64,000 nucleotides of DNA. Origin: Omphiscola glabra (taxonomy: Eukaryota; Mollusca; Gastropoda; Lymnaeidae). Below are positions 33,938 through 46,896 of this stretch, in pieces. A program made the position numbers and the translations under genes. The notes beneath the pieces were generated by a model. The model saw only the letters and a list, made by a program, of their open reading frames with translations, did no database searches and was not told the origin of the DNA. The first letter of the stretch is position 1. Every line of letters begins with the position of its first letter. The stretch covers positions 3,613,501 through 3,677,500 of the forward strand of contig OZ024794.1 in assembly GCA_964017045.1 (NCBI GenBank), written 5' to 3'.

Positions 33938-34249
33938 GTTTTTGGGGTGACGTAGATTTCAGAAAGATTTGCAGTGGAGTTTAGTTTTTTTTAATTTTAT
34001 TTAGTGCTATTCTAATAGGAGTAGCAATCCAGATAATCCGTAGTTGAAAAATTCGGATTTTCAGGATTTGTACAATGAAAACTATCAGAATTCTGATTTT
34101 TAATATAAAATCCGGATATTTTAAATAAGAATTCTGGGTTTTTTCAAACTGCAAAAAAAAAAATTATCCCAGCAGACTGCCCGCCACTGTGCGAACACTT
34201 AGTGGCTAGACCTTTGCAACTGTATACAATTGGGTTCCGATAACGGGAT

Positions 34250-34810
34250 GCAAGGAACAGGTACGAGGGCATCAGTAAGGCATTAGGTCCACACACTTCA
34301 AAAATAGCACCGCTCAAGTCCAAGACAGGTCAAAATAATTATCCAGAAACCAAACGAACAACTCCGGCGTTGGATAGAGCATTATCTTGAACTATACTGA
34401 ACAACGAATGTAGTAAATGAGACCGCTCTGAATAATATTCCAGTCTTGACAATAATGGAATAACTAGATGAAGAGCCAAATTTGAAGGAGCTCGAAAAAG
34501 CAATTGATTACCTTGCAGTTGGGAAGGCACCAGGGATTGACGGCACTCCCCCGGAAGTCCTCAAAAATGGATAAACTATACTACTTCAGCCCTCACATGA
34601 GCTCCTCTGTCTGTGTTGGGAAGCAGTTCACATTCCTCGGGACATGAGAAACGCCAACATCGTAACATTGTACAAAAATATGCGCTTGCAACAAAAAGAA
34701 CAACACGGAAGGCCAAATCTAACCAGGAATCAATATTCTCCTGCGAGAAACGCAGTCGAGATTGTCATTTCAGTATTGGCCCAGTGAACCATTCGTTGAA
34801 GTGTACATAG
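34250..34810 (+). mobile_element. Decayed LINE reverse-transcriptase N-terminal fragment
   Basis: The plus strand reads LKELEKAIDYLAVGKAPGID, then GTPPEVLKNG and ANIVTLYKN, the conserved start of LINE reverse transcriptase (GK-PG-DG-P-E). Frameshifts and stops break it. An AT microsatellite follows at about 34846-34870. Confidence 0.7.
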
Positions 34811-35317
34811 CTACTCCATCGTCTCGCGAAGACGGAGAGATGCCATATACATATATATATATATATATACACAATATCATATCCAATGTAATGAATGAGT
34901 ACAAAAGGAAAACAATTTTTAAGCCTCTCTACCCTCCGACACTCTGTACCACGACCACCTGCACCCCGACCCCCTGCACCCCGACCACCACTCGGCGCCC
35001 GCAGACAAGTAACCACCTGACTATCACTTTGTCATTCAGTTTTTGCAATATTTATATTACGGCATTTCTAAGACATAGATTATATACACCATAAAAGCTG
35101 GCATGTGTTGACACCATATGAGCAGAGGGTATGTAGACAGCAATGAGTGCTGTGTTGGTAACATTAAGTGCCATGCCAGGGTATGTAGACAGCACTAAGT
35201 GCCGTGTCACGTCTATGACTTATGAAGATGATCAGCCATAGTTTGAATATTCGTCATATGTATCTGATTGGCGCTTTTTAATCCCGTATAATATTGAAAC
35301 TCTTCCCTGACTGGAAG

Positions 35318-35535
35318 TACAGTGGTACAGTGGTACAGTGGTACAGTGGTACAGTGTACAGTGGTACAGTGGTACAGTGTACAGTGGTACAGTGGTACAG
35401 TGTACAGTGGTACAGTGGTACAGTGGTACAGGGTACAGGGTACAGTGTACAGTGGTACAGTGGTACAGTGGTACAGTGGTACAGTGGTACAGTGTACAGT
35501 GGTACAGTGGTACAGTGTACAGTGGTACAGTGGTA
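35318..35535 (+). repeat. GTACAGTG / ACAGTGGT microsatellite-like array
   Basis: An 8-bp unit GTACAGTG mixes with 6-bp forms. It is open in three forward frames only because of its simplicity. Confidence 0.95.
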
Positions 35536-35734
35536 CCTCGGGCTGCTAACTTAATTCGTTCCAGAACTCGGTTCGTAGCCCGAATTGTTCGTGACCTGGG
35601 GCGTTCGTTACCCGAGATACCACTGTATTGCCATATTGTATTATAATGAGAAATTAAAGCTTAAGGCAAAGTCTTACCAGATAATTCCTATCAGCTGATT
35701 TCCTGCGATGTTTATCCATATCTCAGGCTTGGTA

Positions 35735-35930
35735 ATCTTGGCTCTCTTAGATTCTCTTGGCTCTCTTAGATTCTCTTGGTCCTCTTAGATTCTCTTGGCT
35801 CTCTTAGATTCTCCTGGCTCTCTTAGATTCTTTTGGTTCTCTTAGATTCTCTTGGCTCTCTTAGATTCTCTTGACTCTCTTAGATTCTTTTGGTTCTCTT
35901 AGATTCTCTTGGTTCTCGTAGATTCTGTTC
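35735..35930 (+). repeat. 20-bp array of CTCTTAGATTCTCTTGG units
   Basis: About ten pyrimidine-rich units repeat head to tail with small substitutions. Confidence 0.9.
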
Positions 35931-36141
35931 ACTAAGGAACGGATGGATTATTTGAAAGATGATAGTTTTTTTTTAAAGTACTTAATAAGCGTCTATAGCG
36001 TCTATGCTTAATAAAATACTTGAGGTGTTATAAACATATGTTAGTATTGTTAACCTTGGCAATCCAGAGTTTATTTCAGACAATTTCCTGCCGGTGGGGG
36101 GAGGGGGGGGGGGGAAATGTACTTCAGATATCCAGGTGAAC

Positions 36142-36301
36142 CAGTGGCATAGGAAAGGGGGGCGGAGGGGGTTGTCACTTTTTTCTTTATATGAAAAAGG
36201 GGGGGGGGCGCATTTTCGGACAACTTCAGAGTTTGTTTCGTGGAAGGGAGTACGGAAAAATGTCCGCTCGCCCAGGGCGGCACTACACTAGATACGCCAC
36301 T
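36142..36301. mobile_element. hAT-like MITE (CAGTGGCRTAG family)
   Basis: The termini are CAGTGGCATAGGAAAGG and CTAGATACGCCACT. The flanks AGGTGAAC and AGGTGCAT match at 6 of 8 positions. G-rich internal tracts are as in 37234-37397. Confidence 0.55.
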
Positions 36302-36546
36302 AGGTGCATGATTTGGCGACCAGTGCCAACTATACTGTCCCTTTTATCAGGAAGTGGGGCAGAAGTCGAGGGTGACTATGGCCCCTGAGCGAAATGGGGG
36401 TGGGATCTGGGACCATAGGTACGGGCAAAGTAGGCAACTGCCTAACGTGCCAAATTCCAGGGGCGTCATTTTGATTATAAAAAAATGTGTAAATACTTCA
36501 TTCCTGGACAATAAGTTTTATACAAATAAAGAATAGTATGATGTAG

Positions 36547-36765
36547 ATTGACTCTTCTGTGATCGGCCTATTATGCTGTTGATCGACTCTTCTGTGATAG
36601 GCCCATTATGCTGTAGATCGACTCTTCTGTGATAGGCCCATTATGCTGTAGATCGACTCTTCTGTGATAGGCCCATTATGCTGTAGATCGACTCTTCTGT
36701 GATAGGCCCATTTTGATGTAGATCGACTCTTCTGTTATAGGCCCATTATGATGTAGATCGGCTCT
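36547..36765 (+). repeat. 35-bp minisatellite, 6 copies
   Basis: Units built on GATCGACTCTTCTGTGATAG repeat six times with few changes. Confidence 0.95.
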
Positions 36766-37233
36766 TGGGTGTGAGTCTTACATTTTTATCGTGTCCGGGT
36801 ATAACAGCTATTAAAAGGGGGAGGGGTGTTATATGTTACATTCTGACAAGGAGGGAGAGGGGTGGAAGAGATGTGTATTTCTTTAGGACGTCCTTTACGA
36901 ACAACCCCTCAGACTTCGACTTTTCAATAAATCCATTCTAGTTTCAACCAGTTTAGCTTGTAATGTTCCATAATATGCAACATGTAAACAACATTTATGT
37001 TTTGTTGCATACGCTGAGTTGTCAGATTGAGAACAATTTAAAATCAACAATTATTTATTAGTTTACATAAACCTGAAACTTTATAGGAGGTAGGGGCACC
37101 AAAATTCAGATGTGCCTGGGGTGCCAAAATTTAGAACTGCTTGGGGCGGCAAAATTTAGAACTCCCAGGGGCGCCAAACTAGCTAAGGCTGGCAGGGTTG
37201 AGTTACGGAGAACTCACAAGTGCATAAGTCAAT

Positions 37234-37397
37234 CAGTGGCGTAGCGAAGGGGGGAGGGGGCATAATGCCCCGGGCGCTACTCACAAAGGGGCGCCAAATG
37301 GTATATTTTACATATTATATTGTATGGTTTTCGAATAAGGGGGGGGGCGCTAAAAAAGTATTGTGCCCGGGCGCGAGTTAAGCTCGCTACGCCACTG
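37234..37397. mobile_element. hAT-like MITE with perfect 8-bp TSD
   Basis: The termini CAGTGGCGTAGCGAAGG and GCTCGCTACGCCACTG form a clear inverted repeat. AAGTCAAT flanks both sides exactly (37226-37233, 37398-37405). This establishes the family as hAT-like; other copies are at 3076, 6669, 36142 and 59001. Confidence 0.85.
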
Positions 37398-37572
37398 AAG
37401 TCAATATTTAAAATAAAATTGACTATATCGTAATTTATGGAAAATGTAACTCTAATAAAAAAAATAAAGGGAGTGAATCCACGCAAATGACGTCATGGAT
37501 AAACAACTCAGAATCAGCCGGAATCACAATAGTCGCTTTATTGTCTGAGAAATCTACGATTTCTAGACACTG

Positions 37573-37855
37573 TTATGACAATGAACAGACTATGACTTTA
37601 CAAGACTTAGAATGTCCCGGTATGACAATGAACAGACTATGACTTTACAAGACTTAGAAGGTCCTGGTATGACAATGAACAGACTATGACTTTACAAGAC
37701 TTAGAAGGTCCTGGTATGACAATAAAAAGACTATGACTTTACAAGACTTAGACTGTCCTGGTATGACAATGAACAGACTATGACTTTACAAGACTTAGAA
37801 GGTCCTGGTATGACAATGAACAGACTATGACTTTACAAGACTTAGATGGTCCTCA
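37573..37855 (+). repeat. 47-bp minisatellite, 6 copies
   Basis: Units built on TGACAATGAACAGACTATGA repeat six times, differing mainly in the AAGGTCCTGG part. Confidence 0.95.
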
Positions 37856-38097
37856 CTTTATCATGTAGCACAGCTCATATTTTTATATTTACAGATCTGA
37901 ATTTAACAAAAGTCAATTGTAACCTAGACGTAATTTGAGCACATAATAAAATCAATGATATGCTGAACTTTTCAAAAAAATATTTTTATTACCTCACGTT
38001 AGATTGGTGTTGACTGGCAACAATCAGAAGCTCCACCAATTGTGACAACCGGAAATGGTGCGAGGAATGAGCTGTGTGGCTACAAACCTTCTTAAAT

Positions 38098-38166
38098 GGT
38101 GTGCAGTTTTGGAGTGTGCAGTTTTGGAGTGTGCAGTTTTGGAGTGTGCAGTGTTGGAGTGTGCAG
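38098..38166 (+). repeat. 16-bp repeat, 4 copies
   Basis: GTGTGCAGTTTTGGAG repeats four times, the last copy with one change. Confidence 0.95.
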
Positions 38167-38215
38167 ATCTTTTGCAGTAAACGTGACTGTTGTTCGACAT
38201 TCGCTTACGAAGATG

Positions 38216-38480
38216 ACCAAGGTTATATTACACGGCGAGTACACAGGTGACCTGCCAGTCATGCCAAGATGACCGCGCTATATTAAACGGTGAGTACACA
38301 GGTGACATGCCAGTCATGCCAAGATGACCGCGCTATATCACACGGTGAGTACACAGGTGACATGCCACTCATGCCAAGATGACCGCGCTATATCACACGG
38401 TGAGTACACAGGTGACCTGCCAGTCATGCCAAGATGACCGCGCTATATCACACGGTGAGTACGCAGGTGGCGTGCCAGTC
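38216..38480 (+). repeat. 55-bp minisatellite, about 5 copies
   Basis: Units contain GGTGAGTACACAGGTGAC and CATGCCAAGATGACCGCGC. They are relatively GC-rich for the window. Confidence 0.9.
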
Positions 38481-38529
38481 CTATCAATGCCTGGAAAGCT
38501 TTCCCACACGTGGGACACATGCTGTTTTG

Positions 38530-38940
38530 GGTCCTAGTAGATTTTGACTTGATTCTGCTTTTTTCTTGCCGTGTGCTTTATTTGGGCGTGAGTGATGTGC
38601 TTTTACTCGGAGGGTTTTGCTCCGACAGTGAGTTTGCACAGTCCGTGGCAAGCGTCTCCCTCGAATCAAGGTCAATTTCCATGGATTTAAATGAAGCCTT
38701 TAGAGAGCCCCTAAAGCGTTTTTGTTGTTGTTGTTTCTTTGTCCACCAACTGACTGTTTTCCCTTTGGAGAGTTCTCCGAAACCGAACAATAGTCGTCTG
38801 GAAAGTCTTCTGTCCGGCATTCTCAAGAAATGCCCTGCCCATCTGGCTTGTCCTTTTCGTAGGAGCGTGTGGATGCTGATACAATCGGCCCGTTGTAGGA
38901 ACTTCAATAATGTTGTTTAATGCAAGGCACACGTGACTCA
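38530..38940 (-). mobile_element. Decayed LINE protein C-terminal fragment
   Basis: The minus strand reads GQARWAGHFLRMPDRRLSRR, then LLFGFGELSKGK, then a degenerate Gln run, then GSLKASFKSMEIDLDS. This is the same type of LINE C-terminus as 40400-41390 but another, frame-broken copy. Confidence 0.7.
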
Positions 38941-39416
38941 TTTGCAATCTGTGTTTTTATTGACAGGAGTCGTCTAAAGTAACTCAACCTGACACTGATG
39001 ATAGGTGTCACTATCCCCCACAACCTTTTGGCTTGTTATCTAGTTCTTAAAAGCAGTCAATCCTTGGGCCAATCGTTACGGCGACTGAACACTTTACCTA
39101 GTCATAAAACTTAAAAAGTCGACCAGAGTTCACTCACCCAGCCGTTCACTCAACGAAGCAGGCGCTGTCAACCACAATAACTTGAGCGATCTAGTCAACC
39201 CGCATCTGTCGACATAGTATTCTTTTTCCAGCCGTTCACCAGGTGAACACTGCACGATAAAGACTTAATCTTAAAATGTCACGTGCATAGACCAAAAGAT
39301 TAAATAGAGCGCAAATAGACCAAAAGATTAAATAGAGACGCAAATTTACCAAAAGATTTATGGTTTTCCGGAAATCTTGAAACCAGTTTTCAAATTCTTG
39401 TTTCAAACAGAAAAGC

Positions 39417-39650
39417 AAGGCTACACATATTGTTCGTTAAGGCTACACATATTTTTCGTTGTTCAGCAAGGCTACACATATTGTTCGTTGTTCAGAAAGG
39501 GTACACATATTGTTCCTTGTTCAGCAAGGGTACACATATTGTTCCTTGTTCAGCAAGGGTACACATATTGTTCGTTGTTCAGCAAGGGTACACATATTGT
39601 TCCTTGTTCAGCAAGGCTACACATATGGTTCGTTGTTCAGCAAGGCTATG
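39417..39650 (+). repeat. 29-bp minisatellite, about 8 copies
   Basis: Units built on TTCAGCAAGGGTACACATAT repeat, giving overlapping open frames in three phases that are artefacts. Confidence 0.95.
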
Positions 39651-39925
39651 CCTTAATTTAAGATGGCCTTAGTTTCAGTTTCATTTCGAACACACTTCTA
39701 ATTTGAAATATTGTATTGGTCAGTTGTATTGGTCAGTTGATTTTTACACTGAATACACATGTTAAACTAATTTTGTTTTGAATCCATAAACGACTTGATT
39801 TCATATCGCAAATCATAAAATATTTTCAGCATTTTACCTCAATTGATCCTCTCACTTCCAAAAAGTATCTGTTGTCCCGTTGCCAGCATGCAGATATTTA
39901 AGGAATTTCTGGAATATATGATGGA

Positions 39926-39996
39926 GACCGAGAGGAATGGAGAAGAATAGTTTTTATGTCATCTGTGGCGCCCCAACAGTCGAAAGACTACGGAGC

Positions 39997-40024
<28 letters not shown>
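39926..40024 (+). mobile_element. LINE 3' end with (ATG)n tail
   Basis: It reads [20 protein letters not shown], then a stop within (ATG)n. It is the same family as the antisense copy at 9417-9803 and is severely 5'-truncated. Confidence 0.8.
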
Positions 40025-40027
<3 letters not shown>

Positions 40028-40399
40028 CTGGGTTTCGACATGTTTCGATTCAAATTTTTTTTAAAATTTAAATTAATTTAAATTAATTATTAAAATAAAA
40101 TTTTGAAAAATATTCTTTGATTAACCCTATAAATGCACGCTGTAAGTGTAAGCACGCTAAAATAACACGATACAAGTGCCCTAAAAGTACTCAATCATCA
40201 TCACCATAAAAAGTCATTTTGTAATATTTTTACTTTTTACCGATTCGATTCGTGTACTGAGGTGGCCCGACACATTAGTATTTGGTATCAATGGAAAGTT
40301 TTATTTCTAAGAATTTAGATAAATATAGCTTCCTGCCATTTAGTTAAGTTACCAAATACTCGAATCAGAGTTGAATCATGGTCAAAACGGTGTCAAACA

Positions 40400-40520
40400 G
40401 ACACCATCAGGGACCTTCAGTGTGCAGACGACTGTGCCCAAATCGCTGCATCAGAAGTGGATATGCATCGCAGCGTCACAAACTTTCCAATGCCTGCACA
40501 AACTTCGGGCTCACGATCAA

Positions 40521-40566
<46 letters not shown>

Positions 40567-41425
40567 TTGAGGTCCTATACCACCCAGCTCCTCGAAGACC
40601 TTTTGTTGAGCCCAACATCCAACTTTATGGCCGAAAGACTTAAGGTGGGGAATAGCTTTTCTTACCTTGGCAGCACACTGTCCCAAAGCGCAACCATCGA
40701 TGACGAGGTTAATCTCCATATTGCGAGAGCCTGCGGAACCTACGGAAAACTGTCTAAGAACGTATAGACCAGGACTCAATATCCTTTGAGTATCAGCACT
40801 CAAACCAAATTTAAAGTACATCAGGCGACTGTTCTCCCTACGCTTCTCTTTGCCTGTGAAATGTAGACAGTTTACCAACGCCATGCAAGAATGCTGAACA
40901 ACTTTCATACAACAAGATTCAGAAAAATCCTCAACATCAAATGGCAGAACAGGGTCACAGACACTGAGATGCTCACACAGACAGGTCCCCCAAGCATCTT
41001 TACCACCTTAATGCAGTCCCAGCTTCACTGGGCGGGACATGTTGTGGGAATGTCAGATGACCGTCTGCCCAAAAGAATAATCTATGTTGAGCTCGAACAT
41101 GGAAAGCGGCCTGTTGGCGGACAGAAGAAACGTTTTAAAGATAACATAAAAGCCTCACTGAAAGCGTTCGACATTAACCCAGACACTTGGAAGGAAAAAG
41201 CAAAGGATCCACTTTACACAGAAGCTCCATGCAACATGAAGTTGGCAGAACAGCGGCTGCAGAGCGCAAGAGACATGCCAGGAAGACCCGGTCTGACTCT
41301 GCTCCCGAAGATGCTCCATCAGTCCCTGCACCTACTGCACAAGAATATTTCGCGCCAGAATGGGCCTCATTAGCCATCTGCACACCCACAGACACATTCA
41401 TAACTAGCATAAATCCGATGATTTA
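40400..41425 (+). mobile_element. LINE reverse-transcriptase C-terminal half, frame-broken
   Basis: Visible pieces in order: ADDCA-type catalytic box (about 40427), SNACTNFGLTIN, a 43-base A run at 40522-40564 where other copies have a short Lys stretch, YLGSTLSQSATIDDEVNLHI, FRKILNIKWQNRVTDTEML, LHWAGHVVGMSDDRLPKR, KRFKDNIKASLKAFDINPDT and the tail. Stops and frameshifts make it inactive. Confidence 0.8.
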
Positions 41426-41429
41426 AGTG

Positions 41430-44090
41430 GTCATGGTCGATTTCCAACTGACGAGCAACGCATAGGGTCACATAATTTTCCACCCATCAAACTTTTAATA
41501 GATTACGCTTTTTGATTGGTTACATGTGTGGAAAATGTAAATCTGATTGGTTATCCTTTAATGAAATTCGGTTAGATCCAGCAGTGTGTTCTCTGTAAAT
41601 ATACAATTTTCCCATTTGGTGTCACCCCCTGAGATGGTGTCTCCCGGTGCGGCCCGCAACCCCACATTCCCCTAGGTACGCCAATGGTGGCATTATAAGA
41701 ATTTGTTCTAGATATGTCAAGAAAATCGCTTTAAAGTAGTTTTCACAACTTCGTATACATTCCTTGATTTATTTGTGTCTTAAAACGACCCCAAAGAAGC
41801 CATCATTTTGGTGTTATTATATTCGCATTAATACCTCAAATACAAAAAGTCGATTGAGTCGTGTACGTCGAATCAGTACTTACGTATACCGCCAAAGCAA
41901 AAATTCAACATTATCAGGTAAATACTAACTTTTTTTCAATAGATGTTCCTATTTCATCAACACGCATGCCTATAGTCCGTCGAAACAAACCGATTTCTAT
42001 TTTTAGAAATAGCCCATTTTGATCAGGGCAAATTATATCTGCAACGCTATCAATACTATCAATACATTGCCAAATACCTATAATATGTTAGTCCGTTAAA
42101 TGTCTTACCATATAAGGAGTTTAAAAAATGAATTTAATAAGAAGCGTCTCTTAAAACGGGTAAGACATCCAAGAAAAAAACCCTTTGTCTTACTCAGTAG
42201 GACAAAGGACCCGTAAAGGTAAATTGTATTTTTTTTAGTATAGTATAGTTTTTAAGTTTACGAATTTTATTTGGGCTGCATCCATAGCCGTACTTGGCTG
42301 CATACTACCCGCGGGCTGCGAGTTGGACACCAGAGCCCTGGCTTACACATTTACATTACATCCTTTTATAACTTTAAACACTTCCTCCCTAACATAAAAC
42401 ATATTTATCATGTTCTGACATATGAGTATGAGTCAGAAAATGTGCTTAATTAAATAAAATATAATTATTATTTCTTTATGTTTTCCCCAAGCACAAATTC
42501 ACAAAATGGGCGTTTTCTACATTTCATTGAGTCAGAAAAGGGGGGGGGGGGGGTGCGAGAGAGAGAGAGAAAGAGAGAGAGAATGTCGAGTGCTTAAAAT
42601 AGATAGGGGTGACCTGAATCGGGCCATGTAAATTTTCACGAGACCTCTAAACTTTAACGATGACGTCACCTTTGTCCCATTTGCCACCGGATGAAGTCTG
42701 TCTTCATTTCAGAAGATCGAGTGACTCACCTGAAACACCGAGGCTTTTAAAACTTATTTGTTTGGATGATAATCAATGTTAAAGGTAAATAAGTGATACG
42801 AAATCAAGTTTTTGACAATCACACACTGATTTTAGTTTCAGTACTCTCCTTATTTAAATAGAATGGTATATACCTAGACAGGGTGCTTGGGTAAACTTAA
42901 ACTAGGTTAAACAAAAACATCGATTTATTGAGTTTTATTGTTTGAAAAACAAGGATTGAAGGATCGTAGGCCTCCTACCTTCTACACACCACTTTTGACT
43001 ACAATTACTATTACTAATTCAAAAAGCATTTATCAATAATGCCCAGTAAAAGTGTTTATGCCGCTAAATCTATAGTTTTAAAACGATTTAGGTCAAAATA
43101 ACTACATTTTGTAATCGAAGTGGCTATTCCAACCGGGGAAAAGAGTGAGAGGTTGGGTTATTACCAGTTTGCATATTGTTTATTAAAAAAGTATTTAAAA
43201 TATTATTGTTGTGCTTGTAAGACAAAATTTAGTATCAAATGAAAGATAATTGAATGGACTTTATGTTTGTAAAGCTATTTCTTCAGTTTAACTAAAATGA
43301 ACGACCACAAATGACATCTGAATAGCCATTTAGTTCAGGTTACCAGACATCCGTATTTAGTATGGACAGTTTGTGTTTTTGACCCCCTTGTCTGTACTAA
43401 TTTTGTGTCCATATTTGTCCGTACTTTCCTCTCATCGTCCGGCTTGTCCATACTTTTGGCAGTGGCTACTTGCTTGTCTTATTTCCATTTGTCTTATCTT
43501 TTTTCTCCGCAAAGGCAACCTTAGTCTTTGAACAGTTTCAGCTCCAATAGTCCAAAAATAGCATAATTATATCACCTATGCTGTAAAAATATCTCGCAAT
43601 GTTGTGTAGGAATTACTGTCATAATGTTGCAATTTCTTTTCACAAATGAACTAGCTAGAAATCGCTTCAATAGTACTCAGTAGTAGCAGTATTACAGTAA
43701 CATTTGGTCCACCAAATCTTCAATATTCTAGTTTAGTGGCTGACCTTTTTATTCTTTAAAAATGCCTACTAGTATTTTGGGTTTTAGTGTCCCAATGATA
43801 TTCATAATAATTCATATTGATTCATATTCATATAATGTAGTCTATAATAATAAAAAATTATTATATTTTTTTAGGACGACATACTAGGCCTACATTAATG
43901 ATACTGGACTGGTTCTGTAACTGAACAAACCTGACGTTACTGATTTGAAATGTGTGCTGTCTATTCTTTATTTTATTTAATATTTTTATGTTCCCTGGAT
44001 TCAATATGATTTCCTATTCATATTCACTAGCACTGCTATCATTTCTCAGTTCCATTAAGTTTATCTTTCTGTTCTCTCTCTTGTTTTGGT
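41430..44090. other. Intergenic stretch, no gene seen
   Basis: I see no convincing exon. It contains a G run and GA-rich microsatellite at 42541-42580, a MITE-like right end near 41670-41690 (CCCTAGGTACGCCAATGG), and at 43640-43735 a diverged copy of part of the interior of the transposon at 13490-15057 (shared AATGAACTAGCTAG and TCCACCRAATSTTC). Confidence 0.4.
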
Positions 44091-44164
44091 GTTGAAGGTT
44101 TCTTAGTCGAAACGTCCGTAGTTTTGATTTGTGATTTTCAGGTTTCCCTCATTACACAGGAGCT

Positions 44165-44313
44165 CCAAGCAAACATGAAGTTGGCAGAAAATCATTTAGG
44201 AAACATTTAAAGACTTTTTTGTTTAATAGATTTGATGAAACCAGAGCGCAGTGAGCATGCTAAAGTAGCATGGATACCAGCGCTATAGAAGTATCCAATC
44301 AATCAATCAATCT
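44165..44313 (+). mobile_element. LINE 3' tail with (AATC)n end
   Basis: A fragment resembling a LINE C-terminus (FRKHLKTFLFNRF in one frame) is followed by GTAGCATGGATACCAGCGC and an (AATC)n tail, a common non-LTR 3' end. Confidence 0.55.
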
Positions 44314-44939
44314 CGGTGCGTCATATTTCATATTTATTCTGTAAAAGAAATTTAATAGTCACTAACTTAATAAGTTATATATTTATATAACATTTTAGCA
44401 CTAACTAGGAATTGTAGAAGACTTGTTGTATGGGCACTAAAATAATAATAAAATTTAATTGCTTTATATATAGTTATAGTTCAGTATCTAAATAGTTCAG
44501 CCCCAACCCCTTCTTATTTAATGCACAAAAATTTAATAAAGATCCCCTCCACAGATCCCCTCCACTTTTTGGCAGAAACCACAGAAACAAGGGAGGATCA
44601 ATAAAATAATTTGAAGTGCCGTTGTAAAACAAGAATTAAATCATTTATAAAATCTTATCAAAAATACTTAAATACACTTTTAACCTGTATGCCACTTGCT
44701 TCTTTTCATATTCCACCTAAATTGATAGTCTCTAAAATTGATATAACAACATTTTAGTTGTGGAAGAAAAATATTTTTTTCACAGTGATATCAGCAAATT
44801 TCTCTATCTGCTAATTGTTCTATCAGTAAATTTCTCTATCAGTTCTTGCACTTTATCTTCCTTCTGTGAGCTCTTGAGGATGACTTTTGGGACAAGGCAC
44901 TTGAGATGATTGATACTTTCCTCTGAAAATCCTACCCGG

Positions 44940-45660
44940 GGACAGTAATTTTATCAGCCCTTCAACGGGTTAAAAATATCCCTCATGCTGATGCCTTCAA
45001 ATCTTGTCTGAATGTCAATGGCAACAGGACAAAACTTATTCTCACATATTATCCCCACAATCTCATAGCCAAACATTTTTCCCTTAAAAATTGTGCTGTT
45101 CTCCTCGTCGACCCTTACAACTACTACATTTTCTCAGCCTTGCCTCTTATTGTGTTCAGAAGAGATAAGACTCTACAAGATCTCTTTGTTGGTACAACAT
45201 CCGTGTCGCACCCTCTCACTTTAGGACAAAGCTATATGGACCGATCTGCTGCAAAACTGCCCCTCTGTTATCAAGACTCAACACATTCCCTTCTTAAGAG
45301 TATATTTTTAAGATAAGGGACGGTTTCCCAATGTTATTATGCCATTGTTTATACCAGCTGTCATATGGTGTATCTGGGCGAGACTGGACGGCGCCTCTGG
45401 GACAGATGTACTGAACACCTTAGAAATAATGCGTAAGATAAACAGTGGAAAATTTCAAAACACTTCAATAGAAGTGACTATATAGGCTCCAGCGACCTGG
45501 CCTTCACCGTCAGTGTGTCCTGTACCAACAAACAGTTCAATAGAAGTGACTACATGGGCTCTAGCGACCTGGCCTTCACCGTCATTGTGTCCTGTACCAA
45601 CACACCCGACAGTGAGAACTCATAGAAAAAACTGATACAGACTTACGGGACACCACATGG
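44940..45660 (+). mobile_element. Penelope-like retroelement fragment with GIY-YIG domain
   Basis: Across frames it reads KLILTYYPHNLIAKHFSLKN, then FSALPLIVFRRDKTLQDLFV, then CHMVYLGETGRRLWDRCTEH. The last is the GIY-YIG endonuclease signature of Penelope-like elements, with VYLGET for YIGET. Stops and frameshifts are present. A segment of about 78 bp (TCAATAGAAGTGACTA through TGTGTCCTGTACC) is tandemly duplicated at 45466-45605. At 45835-45875 a terminal block matches 2901-2945. Confidence 0.75.
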
Positions 45661-45958
45661 CATGAATGTCATGTCCTCCTTCACTTGTTAAATCTTTTCT
45701 CTACCTCCTTACAACCAATCACCGTGGACCTACTTTTCCTCTCTTCCAATCCCCTCTGCCTGTATCAACTCTCTTACCTTGTAATGGTCTATAACAGTCC
45801 TCTTGCCGTCCTCTCGGTTTTACCTTTGTTTGTTCATGAAGAAGTCTTCTTGCAGACACATTTGTTGTTTTGTTGCATCCTTTATTCAGGCTTTGCCATA
45901 CTTTGTTTGACTTATTCCCTTCCAGTTAACCTGACTCCAGTCTCTCCCTCTTAAAAGT

Positions 45959-46246
45959 ATGGCTGACTGTCTAAAATCCATGATCCCATGCAAAACTGTC
46001 AAAATGCGTCTTCACCGTCGTTTATCTCTTTTGTGGCAATACAAGAACCTCCTTCAACTTGCTACACTGCCCAGTAACAATAAAATATTATACTCTCAAC
46101 TTGTGCAACATTTTCTTCCTTTGTTGACCAGTGGTTACAGCCCTCTTAAGATTTGTCTCTTTCCTTGGCAATCTAGGAAAGAAATGTTTAGTATAGAAAA
46201 TATCTTAGCCAGGATTGACAGAATCAGATTGACAGAATCAGGTTGA
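45959..46246 (+). other. Unassigned 95-codon open frame running into a minisatellite
   Basis: An open frame beginning MADCLKSMIPCKTVKMRLHR follows the Penelope-like terminal block directly and ends in the 14-bp array. It may be part of an adjoining Penelope-like copy (inference from position). I do not recognise a domain. Confidence 0.25.
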
Positions 46247-46627
46247 CAGGATCAGATTGACAGAATCAGATTGACAGGATCAGATTGACAGAATCAGGTT
46301 GACAGGATCAGATTGACAGAATCAGATTGACAGGATCAGATTGACAGGATCAGGTTGACAGGATCAGATTGACAGAATCAGATTGACAGGATCAGGTTGA
46401 CAGGATCAGGTCGACAGGATAAGATTGACAGGATCAGATTGACAGAATCAGATTGACAGAATCAGATTGACAGGATCAGATTGACAGAATCAGATTGACA
46501 GAATCAGGTTGACAGGATCAGGTCGACAGGATAAGATTGACAGGATCAGATTGACAGAATCAGGTTGACAGGATAAGATTGACAGGATCAGATTGACAGA
46601 ATCAGGTTGACAGGATAAGATTGGCCA
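46205..46627 (+). repeat. 14-bp minisatellite (AGATTGACAGRATC), about 30 copies
   Basis: Units alternate between ATTGACAGAATCAG, ATTGACAGGATCAG and GTCGACAGGATAAG variants, giving a higher-order mix. The antisense open frame over the array is an artefact. Confidence 0.95.
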
Positions 46628-46896
46628 GGTAAGATTAAGGAAGGAAAAAAAAGCACTTAATGACTTTAATGCATGAGACACCTCATCTTTCTTTTGCTTA
46701 CAAGAGAAATTGCAGACTTTTCATCCCATCAACATGCTTAACCAAGACTTTTAACACTTAGTGACACTTTAGCTTTATAACTAACATGGACTGATGGATA
46801 TATTGAGATACCCACCTGGTTGGATTGAGTTTTTTAATGTAACTTCCTACCCACACGTTAAGAAGAGAGGACAACCTACATGTTTATGGATATAAC

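Noticed and set aside
42541..42582. Functional G-quadruplex regulator
   Set aside because: A G run followed by GA repeats could fold, but there is no nearby gene start and homopolymer length may be unreliable.
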